This document shows, in pieces, positions 18,162-26,263 of a DNA stretch of 56,710 nucleotides (position 1 is the stretch's first letter; each line of letters starts with the position of its first letter). The position numbers and the translations under genes were made by a program. This DNA comes from Methanoregula sp. UBA471. GTDB lineage: Archaea > Halobacteriota > Methanomicrobia > Methanomicrobiales > Methanospirillaceae. The stretch covers positions 11,525 to 68,234 of the forward strand of contig DADT01000031.1 of NCBI GenBank assembly GCA_002495065.1. The letters run 5' to 3'. The notes below the pieces were generated by a model that saw only the letters and a program-made list of their open reading frames with translations, did no database searches and was not told the origin of the DNA.

Positions 18162-19535
18162 ATGGCTGAGTCCGGGCCGGATACCTGTCTTGAGCGTATC
18201 CTTGCTCTCTCTGGAGACGGAAGATGGGGTATCGATACAGCCCACGCGATAAAAGGGGTCACGGCATACGCGGTGCGGTCGTTTGACGGCGATGCACTCC
18301 TCTTCTCCATTCCGCTGATCGTGCGCCGCCCGCTCCTGTCAGAAATTCCCCTTGACATACGGGGCGCTGCCGGTGCGGTGGCACTCTGTATCGAGCGTAT
18401 CAAGCAGAGGGCGGCATACGACGAGGGGCTGGGACCGCTGGTGGGCAGGGGCACCCGGTTTCCTCACCAGTACGCATCCTTTACCGAGCCATATACCCTT
18501 GTCGCCTCACCTGCTGCCCTGGCGTCCGATCTCTGGCATGCGGGTAACCGCAATTTTGCTGACGGGGCGGGTATCCATCTCCTGGTCAGCGGCGCAGTCC
18601 CCTGCCCGCCTGTTTTTTTCCCGCAGGACGTCTCCCGTGTAACAGAAACTGCCGCATGCCTGTGCGACGCAATTACTTCGTGCGTATTCTCTCTTTCGGT
18701 CCGGAGACTGGAAGCCGCATGGATCTGCACCCTCGACCAGCAGGTGCTCAGGGAAACGCTCCCGTCGCGTGGCCTTGTCTCATTCATCGGGGACGGGGCA
18801 CGGTTGGCACGTCACTGCACACAATACCGCTGCTTCTTTCGCACAGCGGGGCCAAAAGAGGGCGTTAGTATCCCGTTTGCCTGCCCGAAGGAGCTTTCCC
18901 CGCTCGAACTGGAACTTGCGGCCAGCAACCGCACGGTCACCGGACTCGGGATCCGGAAGCGGGAGGTATTTGCGGTTGCCGGTTCGAATGCACAGGGAAA
19001 GTCCACGTTTCTTGACGGCATTATCGCCGGCGTGGACGATCACGCAGCCGGCGACGGGAGGGAACTGGTCGTGACCGTTCGCGGCTTGTGCACGGCAGAA
19101 GCCGCCGCCTGCCAGCTTGCCGGGGCTGACGTGAGCATGTTCTTCTCTGCCCTACCGCCGGGCATGGAGGGGACGGCACGGTCAGCCTATGGCATGGGCA
19201 GCGGGTCCATGACCATGGCTTACCAGGTGCAGGCTGCGATCATGCGGGGTGCCCCCATCCTGATCATCGATGAAGACCGTGCGGCACCGAACCTGCTGGT
19301 CAGGAGCTGTCTCCAGACCGGGGAGATCACTCCCTTATCCGAGATCCTTGCCCGGGACCGCGGGAAGATGGGGGAGACCGCACTGGTCTTTGCCGCGTGT
19401 GCCATGGATACCCTGGTTGCCCAGGCAGACCGGATCATGGTGCTCGACCGCCACGAGGCATCGGCAATCGACCGGGAGGTATTCCGGCACCAGGTAGCAG
19501 AGTCGCTGGGGAAGATGGCGAGGGACCTGGAGTAA
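18162..19535 (+). CDS. Predicted ATPase of the ABC class (COG3044 type)
   Basis: P-loop ATPase of 457 residues from the stand-alone 'ABC_ATPase' family. The Walker A is GSNAQGKST around residue 275-283. A Walker B-like ILIIDED is at about 365-371, and GMGSGSMTMAYQVQ resembles an ABC signature. The roughly 270-residue N-terminal domain is family specific. The protein has no membrane segment, so it is a soluble ATPase rather than a transporter, and its biological role is not established. It is preceded by about 500 bases without genes and is followed by short, unrelated genes, so it is probably monocistronic. Start ATG at 18162. Confidence 0.82.
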   Translation: MAESGPDTCLERILALSGDGRWGIDTAHAIKGVTAYAVRSFDGDALLFSIPLIVRRPLLSEIPLDIRGAAGAVALCIERIKQRAAYDEGLGPLVGRGTRFPHQYASFTEPYTLVASPAALASDLWHAGNRNFADGAGIHLLVSGAVPCPPVFFPQDVSRVTETAACLCDAITSCVFSLSVRRLEAAWICTLDQQVLRETLPSRGLVSFIGDGARLARHCTQYRCFFRTAGPKEGVSIPFACPKELSPLELELAASNRTVTGLGIRKREVFAVAGSNAQGKSTFLDGIIAGVDDHAAGDGRELVVTVRGLCTAEAAACQLAGADVSMFFSALPPGMEGTARSAYGMGSGSMTMAYQVQAAIMRGAPILIIDEDRAAPNLLVRSCLQTGEITPLSEILARDRGKMGETALVFAACAMDTLVAQADRIMVLDRHEASAIDREVFRHQVAESLGKMARDLE

Positions 19536-19756
19536 GGATCCGGCAGCTTCATTTTTTTCTTTTGTGCAGATTCTGCAATTATCCCATCTTCGTATCGTGC
19601 ATAATCCTCAGACAGGAAACCAAAAAATGCCAATACCAGATCACCCCGGCCTGAAATCGATCAGCACGTTATAGAATGCCGGTCAGGTTTTGACTTCAAA
19701 CGGTATGTTAATACCCCCGCCACTCACAATTTTCCGGTACCTTCACAGATGGTGAT

Positions 19757-20101
19757 ATGATGAAACCTACACAACCTGCCCCATCGACTGGCACCTGCAG
19801 CCGCTGTGGGGAATGCTGCCGCTGGCTCCCCTTTGTCTCGGTCCACCAGTGCAAACCCCACCAGCTGCAGTACCTCCGTGAACGGGGTCTTAAGGAAACG
19901 GGCGGCTTTTTCCTTGTCAATGCCCCGTGCCGGCACCTGCGCGAGGACGAGCCTGACGAAAGCGGGGAAAGGAGGTGGAGCTGTGCCATCTACGACACCC
20001 GCCCGGCCACCTGTCGGGACTTCTGCGGCAAGACCCTGAGTGGCGGTAAACGGTATTACGTTCCAGAAGGATGCACGATGGCCGGTGAGAAGAAGCGATG
20101 A
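19757..20101 (+). CDS. YkgJ-family cysteine cluster protein
   Basis: A 114-residue protein with the cysteine pattern of the YkgJ/FliB-like putative zinc- or iron-chelating family: CSRCGECCRW (about 14-23), CRHL near residue 58, CAIYDTRPATCRDFCG (about 74-89) and a last Cys near 105. The CxxCGxCC...CxxYxxRPxxCRxF signature is well preserved. The function of these proteins is poorly known; metal or cluster binding is expected. The gene is short and isolated. Two consecutive ATG codons start the frame, and GGTGAT is immediately upstream, so either may be used. Confidence 0.85.
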   Translation: MMKPTQPAPSTGTCSRCGECCRWLPFVSVHQCKPHQLQYLRERGLKETGGFFLVNAPCRHLREDEPDESGERRWSCAIYDTRPATCRDFCGKTLSGGKRYYVPEGCTMAGEKKR

Positions 20102-20548
20102 AAAATAGATTTTACTTGATGAGGTTCTTCCAGAGCGAGAGCCGCTGATAGATCCTTACTCTTGATCTTTCCTCTACCCGGAAGGGCGACTTCAGTGTCA
20201 TGGTTCTTTGATATTCCAACTTCCCTTTCGATTACAGGAGGATGTGGATTTGCGGGAACCTGTGTCTGCAATCCGGGATTCCGGAACGAAACTATTTCTA
20301 TCTGCACCTGTCTGTCCGATTTCGGGAAAAATAATAGCTATCATGGGGATTCCCCGCCTCAGGGCCTCTCCGAGGCACGGCGGGGTAGGGATGGTTTTGG
20401 GATTTTTTAGTTACTGATCCGCCGCGGGGGCGTCCCTTCGGGGGCGGCGGCGTTGATCCTTCAAGGTTCTAGTTGATCTGCCAGTTCGCGATTATACCGG
20501 AGTCTCATCGCAAAGCACAAGAATACGGAATCGCTAAAACCAGGGTAT
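20102..20548. other. Intergenic stretch with an element copy
   Basis: No gene is supported. It holds copy R2 of the interspersed hairpin element (20352-20450). Short open frames on both strands here have no start signals or recognisable content. Confidence 0.6.
20352..20450 (+). repeat. Interspersed hairpin element, copy R2
   Basis: Both hairpins are present. Hairpin A (20352-20385) has arms CCCCGCC/GGCGGGG. Hairpin B (20419-20450) has inner stem CGTCCC/GGGGCG with a TTCG tetraloop and outer CCGC/GCGG. The 33-base spacer does not match the other copies and lacks their middle stem (CAGTG/CACTG). The head and tail sequences of the full element are not recognisable, so this copy is decayed outside the hairpins. 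Confidence 0.75.
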
Positions 20549-20941
20549 ATGAAGCAGTGGATTAAGGATACCGCAGGCTTGGGTATCGCCTTCTGGCTGA
20601 TCGGGTATCTCGCATCGCTGGTGCTGTTCTTCACTCCGTACGTGGCAACCATGGGCTGGATCCTCACGGCGATCTTCACCCCGGTCACTATCGCGATCAC
20701 GTGGTGGTGGTTCAGGAAGCGGGAGCACCTTCCTGTCCAGTACTATGCGGGTGTGGGAGTTGCCTGGGTGCTGATCGCAGTCGTCTTTGAATTCCTGTTC
20801 ATCGTCCTGTTGTTCCAGGCAACAACCTATTACAAACCTGATGTGTTCCTGTATTATGTTCTGACATTCCTCATCCCGGTAGGAGTCGGACTGTACCTGA
20901 ACCGCAACCGGAAAAAGCCGGCAGGGAAAGGGGAATTATAA
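20549..20941 (+). CDS. Small four-helix membrane protein, function unknown
   Basis: A 130-residue integral membrane protein with four hydrophobic segments (about 8-33, 36-55, 65-90 and 98-118) joined by short charged turns (FRKREHLP, ending in NRNRKKPAGKGEL). No family recognised. It is a single gene between an element copy and a convergent MFS transporter gene whose end lies 17 bases away. Coding is supported by length, a clean hydrophobic pattern and the positive C-terminal tail. Direct evidence for the start codon is limited. Confidence 0.68.
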   Translation: MKQWIKDTAGLGIAFWLIGYLASLVLFFTPYVATMGWILTAIFTPVTIAITWWWFRKREHLPVQYYAGVGVAWVLIAVVFEFLFIVLLFQATTYYKPDVFLYYVLTFLIPVGVGLYLNRNRKKPAGKGEL

Positions 20942-20958
20942 ACAATAGCCAATGATTT

Positions 20959-22227
20959 TCACGATATAACCGTGCCAGGTCCTGGTGGCTTCATGAGGAA
21001 GAACGCGATGAAAAAACCGACCACCGCAAGCACGAGCACATACGGAAACACTCCGAGATAGGATCCAGTCGACGTTTTGATAAATCCTGCCAGCTGCGGC
21101 CCTGCAATCGCACCGGCACCAAACGCGAGGAAGACGATCCCGTAACATCTCGGGTAGTCACTGGTGCCAAAATACCTGCCGGTGGTTGCCGGTGCAATGG
21201 CCAGCCAGCCCCCGAGACATCCCCAGAGTACGGCAAAGGCAAGGATGTAGACCGGTACGACAGGAATCTGCCACATTACAACGGATGTCATAGCGATCAG
21301 GGTGAACGACAGCATGGCAGTTTTCCGGGGTGTTAATCTGTCGGTGAGTGCACCAAAGGCGGGACGACCCCCGCCGTTAAAGATCGCAAAGAACCCAACG
21401 AGGAACGTGGCGAGGCCCGTCTCAATTCCCACGTCGGTGCCGACCGGTTTTGCTATCGAGATTGCCATGAGGCCTGCGAGGCAGCCGATGAAGTAACAGG
21501 CCCAGAGCCCGTAGAATGAGGGGGATCTGAGCATCAGGGAGCGGCTGTATTCGCAGGGATGCTCTTCGCCCGGTCCCGGGGGCGGGGGCGTCCACCCTGG
21601 CGGGACCCAGCCGGGAGGGGGGAATTTCAATGGCAGGGCAAGCACAGTGGTGAGAACGGCAATGGCGACGCCAAAGATCCTGAACGTGGTCATCACATCC
21701 CAGGCACCGATAAGCCAGCCCGCGATATTGGCGGTGAAGAAGGCGGAGAACCCGACGCCAAGGACCATGAGCCCGAGCGCGAGGCCCCGCCGGTCAGGGA
21801 ACCAGTGTGCTGCAACAGCCACGAGCACACTATAGGCGATTCCCACACCCATCCCCCCGATCAGTCCGAATATGATGGTGAGCACCTGGACGGATGGCGC
21901 AAAAGAAGCCAGGAACCAGCCAAGGCCGGTCAGCAAACCACCGAGGACCGTCACATCCCGTGGCCCGTACCTGTCGATGATCTTCCCGGTAAACGCCATG
22001 GTGATGGCAAAGACCGCAAGGACCACAGAAAATGGCATCAGGATATCATTTGCCGTTACTGCCTGGCCCAGTCCACCGCTGAAATAGTCCGTCAGTGGCT
22101 CGACAAAGACGCTCCAGGCATACACCGAACCCAGCAACAGGTTGATCACCAGGCCTGACGCGACAAGCCCCCACCGCCCCTTCTCCGGGGGCATCCCGAA
22201 CAGTGAAGGAACCGGATTATCCTGCAT
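20959..22227 (-). CDS. MFS transporter, OFA (oxalate/formate antiporter) family
   Basis: A 422-residue major facilitator with about twelve membrane segments. The first helices contain GSVYAWSVFVEPL, and FTGKIIDRYGPRDV with its D-R-x-G-(P/R) loop is typical of the OFA family (oxalate/formate and related monocarboxylate carriers). The paired motif GGGRPAFGALTDRLTPRKT occurs in the second half. The substrate cannot be read from the sequence; in methanogens formate or another small carboxylate is a sensible candidate. No formate dehydrogenase genes are in the window. It is monocistronic on the minus strand, with a Pro-rich cytoplasmic loop (about 205-225) in the middle. Confidence 0.88.
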   Translation of the reverse strand: MQDNPVPSLFGMPPEKGRWGLVASGLVINLLLGSVYAWSVFVEPLTDYFSGGLGQAVTANDILMPFSVVLAVFAITMAFTGKIIDRYGPRDVTVLGGLLTGLGWFLASFAPSVQVLTIIFGLIGGMGVGIAYSVLVAVAAHWFPDRRGLALGLMVLGVGFSAFFTANIAGWLIGAWDVMTTFRIFGVAIAVLTTVLALPLKFPPPGWVPPGWTPPPPGPGEEHPCEYSRSLMLRSPSFYGLWACYFIGCLAGLMAISIAKPVGTDVGIETGLATFLVGFFAIFNGGGRPAFGALTDRLTPRKTAMLSFTLIAMTSVVMWQIPVVPVYILAFAVLWGCLGGWLAIAPATTGRYFGTSDYPRCYGIVFLAFGAGAIAGPQLAGFIKTSTGSYLGVFPYVLVLAVVGFFIAFFLMKPPGPGTVIS

Positions 22228-22324
22228 ATCCGTGCCTCATGGAAAAAAGGGGACGGTGCATTTTTCCTGCCAAAGGAATGATGCACTACTCTCGCGAAGG
22301 AGTTTCCGGATTCGGGGAATCAGC

Positions 22325-23113
22325 CTAATAATATACCCCTTCTGCCGTGAAGAGTTTCCCTTCCCCTGCGATCCATCCCCGGGTACCGTTCCCGGCCTCG
22401 ATGAGGACGGAATCCGCATAGCTGTTACTTCGCCAGCCACCTCTCCAGATGGAATTGGATCCCTGTACAGAAACGTGGAGCGATATCACCACCGGCTGTT
22501 CAGATGCGTAGCTGATATACACCGGGACCGTATGCCCGTACATGACACCGCAGCCCGGCATATCGCATGATCCCGGTGTAAAAGTTCCGTCCGGGAAAAA
22601 AAGCGGTTCTTGGCCAAACGGGGTGCGTGTATCGATTACCGACCCGCTCGTTTCCATAACGGCAATCGTGACGGGCATGAGAATGGGTGTGTCGCTGGAG
22701 TACTCATGGCCCGGGACCCGGGTGGTCGGGAGAACACTTGTCCCGGGCTCGATCGCGATCGCCAGCCCGTGATATTCGGGGACCATACGGGCGGCCCTGA
22801 TGGCAAGCATCGGGGTCCCGTTCTCCCTGACAACCGAAAGGTTCCAGTCCGGGGAAATACCGTATGCAGTCCCGTTCAGCAGGGAGGTAATGAGCACCGG
22901 GGTAGAGTTCAGTTCGGGAACGGGGAGGAACAGGGTCACATTTTCGATTGTGGAGGTATAGGAAAGATCGATGGTATAGTAATAGTGATGCCCCTCGCTC
23001 TGGTGGGTACTCTGGTCGAACTGCCAGGCGATCCATGTAAAGAATATAACCGCCACCAGGATGAAGGCGAGGATGACCAGTTTCCAGCGTATGATGGGCA
23101 CCTTAAGGGTCAT
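22325..23113 (-). CDS. Membrane-anchored extracellular protein, function unknown
   Basis: A 262-residue protein with one N-terminal transmembrane segment (about 10-30, LVILAFILVAVIFFTWIAW) and an extracellular beta-rich domain with several N-x-S/T sites. Two nearby cysteines (CDMPGC, about 185-190) could form a disulfide. No lipobox and no known domain were recognised. It lies upstream of, and in the same direction as, the MFS gene, with 97 nt between them, so co-transcription is possible. Similar one-helix anchored proteins of unknown role are common in methanogens (established in general terms, not specific to this gene). Confidence 0.72.
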   Translation of the reverse strand: MTLKVPIIRWKLVILAFILVAVIFFTWIAWQFDQSTHQSEGHHYYYTIDLSYTSTIENVTLFLPVPELNSTPVLITSLLNGTAYGISPDWNLSVVRENGTPMLAIRAARMVPEYHGLAIAIEPGTSVLPTTRVPGHEYSSDTPILMPVTIAVMETSGSVIDTRTPFGQEPLFFPDGTFTPGSCDMPGCGVMYGHTVPVYISYASEQPVVISLHVSVQGSNSIWRGGWRSNSYADSVLIEAGNGTRGWIAGEGKLFTAEGVYY

Positions 23114-23744
23114 GGTTCAGGGTATTTCTTGCTCCTCGCACGATCTATCGAATATTCACAGTCCTGTGCAGGACGAAGCAGTACCGGGGATAGACTGCCA
23201 GACATGTATCAGTACGATGGATTTTCCCGTTGCTTATATAAGCATGTTGTTTCTCCCGGGAGTTTTGGCTGAACGGGCAGGTTGAGGAGTGGTTAGATGG
23301 CAGTGAGCAGGGTATCAGAATACGGTGAGAGAGAATCCTTTTGGTCTCTAACGAGATAAAAAGATGGGGAAACATAGTACAGAAGGATTAAAAGAGTATC
23401 CCGGCATCATGCCAACCCACGGGGATTGATACCGGTATCCTTTGCTCATCACTATTTTCGGGGTGAGGATTTTCCCGGTGTGATCCAGTACGGTTTCCTG
23501 ATTCCGGTAGCATTTTTGAAAATTGTATACATCCCCTTTGACGGGTACCGATACATCCCGTTCTTATGTACCAGAGTCTGCCAGAGTGAGGATGCTGATC
23601 AGGGAAATGGCCGGAAGAGGGCAACCATCCCGGGTCCGGCGTCTATGATATTTTGTGGCAGCTCACGGTCCAAAAAGCATAATAAGGTGACAGGTCTCCG
23701 GGGAGACTCAGCCCGAGGTCTTCCCTGACCGTGAGCTGAACCTG
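23114..23744. other. Long intergenic stretch, no gene; structured end near the sulfur operon
   Basis: About 630 bases without a supported gene. Short frames on both strands (e.g. about 23426-23728 plus) show no recognisable content. The last 90 bases hold a strong inverted repeat, listed separately, just after the stop of the last gene of the sulfur operon. Confidence 0.55.
23659..23738 (-). terminator. Perfect 12-bp inverted repeat after the sulfur operon, possible 3' structure
   Basis: CAGCTCACGGTC (23659-23670) is exactly complementary to GACCGTGAGCTG (23727-23738), enclosing 56 bases. Inside, GTCTC/GAGAC can form a small hairpin. TGACAGGT (around 23688) can pair with ACCTGTCA (around 23740-23747, overlapping the YeeE stop codon), which competes topologically with the main stem. 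The position right after the operon fits a terminator or 3'-UTR structure. Confidence 0.45.
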
Positions 23745-24302
23745 TCAGAAGCCGAACAGCGCAAGCAGGTACAGGGTCGCAATAATCAGAAGCGCGACAA
23801 CGATTACGACAATTCCCGGCCTGACACCAACCAGTTCCGGGATTGTCCCGGCTGGAAACCTCCCGCGGTTGAGGACCGACTGGCTGAGGCGCGGGTACAG
23901 GCGTGCAAAGATCCCTGCTCCAAGAGCGATCCCGGCCATGCCGATTGCAGCGTCCAGCGCTCCCGCCCCGACCGCCCCCGCTGCAGTACCGGGGCAGTAA
24001 CCGAGGACTGCAAACCCTGCCCCGAAAATCAGCCCCCCGATCACGGTTGCTCCGACCGATCCTTCCTGGTAGTGGAGCCGGACAAGCCCGGCCGCTTTCA
24101 TCGCGTAGACACCGATCATACCAACGAGGACAGCAGTGAGCATCACCTCAACGACGGTAAAGTCGGTAAGGAGGAGCTGGCCGATAATCACCCCGTACTC
24201 CGTCACCCCTCCTTTCTGGAGGAGGAACCCGAAGACGATGCCGGTGAGAAGCCCGAGAACGACCTGTGCCCGTTTGTCCGACCTGAGTTGTTCAAATGCC
24301 AT
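23745..24302 (-). CDS. YeeE/YedE-family sulfur transporter half (PmpB-like)
   Basis: A 185-residue membrane protein of the YeeE/YedE (DUF395) family, with about five hydrophobic segments. It carries the signature GYCPGTAAGA with Cys103, the cysteine that relays thiosulfate or persulfide in characterised YeeE (TsuA) transporters. Half-size members work in pairs, and the gene just upstream (8 nt gap) is the partner half. The charged N terminus (MAFEQLRSDKRAQ) marks the cytoplasmic side. It is the last gene of a four-gene minus-strand operon for sulfur compounds; the exact substrate (thiosulfate, sulfide or sulfane sulfur) is inferred. Confidence 0.87.
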   Translation of the reverse strand: MAFEQLRSDKRAQVVLGLLTGIVFGFLLQKGGVTEYGVIIGQLLLTDFTVVEVMLTAVLVGMIGVYAMKAAGLVRLHYQEGSVGATVIGGLIFGAGFAVLGYCPGTAAGAVGAGALDAAIGMAGIALGAGIFARLYPRLSQSVLNRGRFPAGTIPELVGVRPGIVVIVVALLIIATLYLLALFGF

Positions 24303-24311
24303 GTTTTTCCC

Positions 24312-24836
24312 TCATATGAACGTGAACCCGTAGATCAGTCCTGCGACAAGAATTCCTCCGGCAAAGAAGCAGATTGCGGCCACCCAGCTCGCCAGCGAGA
24401 GCTGAAGTGTTCCCGATATCCCATGCCCGGATGTACACCCGCCGGCCCAGCGGGCTCCAATACCCATCAGGATGCCCCCCAGGAGTGCAACAACGGAACG
24501 GATGACCGGGTCCGTCCCGAATGCTGCAGCAAAGACCGGGGGCACAATCAGGAGCGTGAAGGTGCCGGAGAGGTATGCCGAGAGAAACGCCCCAATCAGC
24601 ACCCCGACAATGATCATCCACTGCCAGTCAGCTGTCGGCGTGAACTTCTGGTAGTACGGCATCACTTCGCTCTTTTTCCGTGAGATTGCGGACTCAACCA
24701 TACCGGCCGTTTTGGCATATGCTGTAGAACATCCCAGCGGGCGGTCAGAGAGAAGGAAGGTCGTCCAGATGAGGACCCCGATCCCGGCGCCGACTATATA
24801 GGGCGACCAGGACGCCATCATGAACCATTCTGTCAT
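24312..24836 (-). CDS. YeeE/YedE-family sulfur transporter half (PmpA-like)
   Basis: A 174-residue membrane protein of the same DUF395 family and the partner of the following gene. The conserved cysteines are in RPLGCSTAYAK (Cys36) and GGCTSGHGISG (Cys134), both characteristic of the first half of split YeeE/YedE systems. About five hydrophobic segments are present. It begins 49 nt after the MBL-rhodanese gene and ends 8 nt before the second half, so it is part of one transcript. Together the two halves would form one pore carrying reduced sulfur across the membrane. Confidence 0.88.
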   Translation of the reverse strand: MTEWFMMASWSPYIVGAGIGVLIWTTFLLSDRPLGCSTAYAKTAGMVESAISRKKSEVMPYYQKFTPTADWQWMIIVGVLIGAFLSAYLSGTFTLLIVPPVFAAAFGTDPVIRSVVALLGGILMGIGARWAGGCTSGHGISGTLQLSLASWVAAICFFAGGILVAGLIYGFTFI

Positions 24837-24885
24837 ACGTATCCTCCGGAATTATCAGCATTACATTCGTTCGATACATATACCA

Positions 24886-26250
24886 TCATAACAATCCTGC
24901 CCGCTGGTATGCGGTGTAGCCCCCGCCGAGATTGTAGATATGGTCAAAACCATGCCTCTTCAGGATGCTTACCGCGATACTCGCCCGTTGTCCTCCCCGG
25001 CACATGACAACATACTGCTGTGCAGGATCGAGTTCGGTATACCGTGTCCTGAGATCATGCCAGGGGATGTGGATCCCCTCTTCGACATGGGCGGCCTGCC
25101 ATTCCTCCTGTGAGCGGACATCGAGCAGGACTGCCGTGTTCGACCGGACCAGGGCGTGCGCCTCCTCAGGGGAAATGACCGGGACACGGCTGATCGGCAA
25201 TGCAGCCGTACCCCATACAAGCATTCCCCCTTCGATATATCCCGTGACGCGATCAAATCCGACCCGGTGGAGCTGAAGTGCTGCCTCCTCTGCCTGGCTT
25301 CGATCGTCGACAACAAGGATAATATCCTTCCTGGGAGGGAGGATCCATCCCGCCTGGGTGGCGAAGTTTCCGGTAAGATCGATATGCCAGGCTCCGGGGA
25401 TGTGCATACCCGAGAAAGCCAGGTAACTCCTGACATCGAGTAATATTGCATGATCTGCCTGGATCCGGCCGGCAAGGGACTTCGGCTCGATCGGTGCCGG
25501 CCGGACAAGGTCCCGCAACAGTGCAGGGCCTGCACGGTTGGTCTCGGAACAGCGGGTAAAGTGATCCGGGGCTGCAGGCATATCAGATGTGAGTGCCCTG
25601 ATGAACCCGTCTCGGCTCGTAATCCGGAGGGCATAGTTGTACTTCTTCTCGTACCCGATGGTGGTTGTCCTCTTTGCTGCCATCGCCCGCCCGCACAGCG
25701 ATCCCATACCGTGAGCGGGATAGACCTCGCACTCGTCCGGGAGGGTCATAATTTTGGTCTGCAGGTTGGTATAGAGCGATGATGCGAGCTCTTCCGCTCT
25801 CCCTGGAAAGAGGTCCGGCCGCCCGACATCACCGACAAAAAGGGTGTCACCGGAAAAGAGGGCGACCGGTGTCGGACCCCGTGAGGTATCCGTGGCTATG
25901 AAACAGATATGCTCGGGGGTATGCCCGGCGGTCTCAATGACTGAAAAACGGATGTCTTCAAGAAGCACCTCATCCCCTTCAGAGAGGGGGGTATGGGGGA
26001 ATGCGCAGTTCGCGGACCGGGACGCGTAGATCCCTGCACCGGTGGCATCGGCCAGGTCGAGGTGCCCGGATATGAAGTCCGCATGCAGGTGCGTCTCCAG
26101 GACATGGGTGATCCGGAGCCCCATCTCACGTGCGGCAGCGATATACCGTCCGGCATCACGCTCAGGGTCGATGACCGCACAGGTCCTGTTCCCGGCAACG
26201 ATATAGGAGCTGTGAGCAATGCCGGGTATGAAAAACTGGTGGATGATCAT
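24886..26250 (-). CDS. MBL-fold/double-rhodanese fusion (persulfide dioxygenase-like)
   Basis: A 454-residue soluble protein. The N-terminal metallo-beta-lactamase domain (about 1-235) has THLHADFISGH (His54, His56, Asp58) and later AGHTPEH, FSGDTLFVGD and YPAHG metal-ligand motifs, as in ETHE1-type persulfide dioxygenases. Two rhodanese domains follow (about 255-350 and 360-454). The second keeps the active Cys in VMCRGGQRAS (about 418). The first has VVDDRSQ where the Cys should be, so it is probably structural. In an anaerobe the O2-dependent reaction is doubtful; sulfane-sulfur transfer, glyoxalase-like hydrolysis or detoxification is as likely. It lies between the SLC13 gene (13 nt) and the YeeE pair, in one operon. 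Confidence 0.88.
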   Translation of the reverse strand: MIIHQFFIPGIAHSSYIVAGNRTCAVIDPERDAGRYIAAAREMGLRITHVLETHLHADFISGHLDLADATGAGIYASRSANCAFPHTPLSEGDEVLLEDIRFSVIETAGHTPEHICFIATDTSRGPTPVALFSGDTLFVGDVGRPDLFPGRAEELASSLYTNLQTKIMTLPDECEVYPAHGMGSLCGRAMAAKRTTTIGYEKKYNYALRITSRDGFIRALTSDMPAAPDHFTRCSETNRAGPALLRDLVRPAPIEPKSLAGRIQADHAILLDVRSYLAFSGMHIPGAWHIDLTGNFATQAGWILPPRKDIILVVDDRSQAEEAALQLHRVGFDRVTGYIEGGMLVWGTAALPISRVPVISPEEAHALVRSNTAVLLDVRSQEEWQAAHVEEGIHIPWHDLRTRYTELDPAQQYVVMCRGGQRASIAVSILKRHGFDHIYNLGGGYTAYQRAGLL

Positions 26251-26263
26251 GGTTCTTCACCTT

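Noticed and set aside
20162..20410. Plus-strand frame with a Cys/Gly-rich EGF-like look (GFAGTCVCNPGF)
   Set aside because: It runs through the hairpin element and lacks a start signal; the cysteine pattern is too short to support a domain.
23426..23728. 100-codon plus-strand frame before the sulfur operon
   Set aside because: It has no ribosome-binding site, no recognisable family and ends inside the inverted repeat; treated as non-coding.
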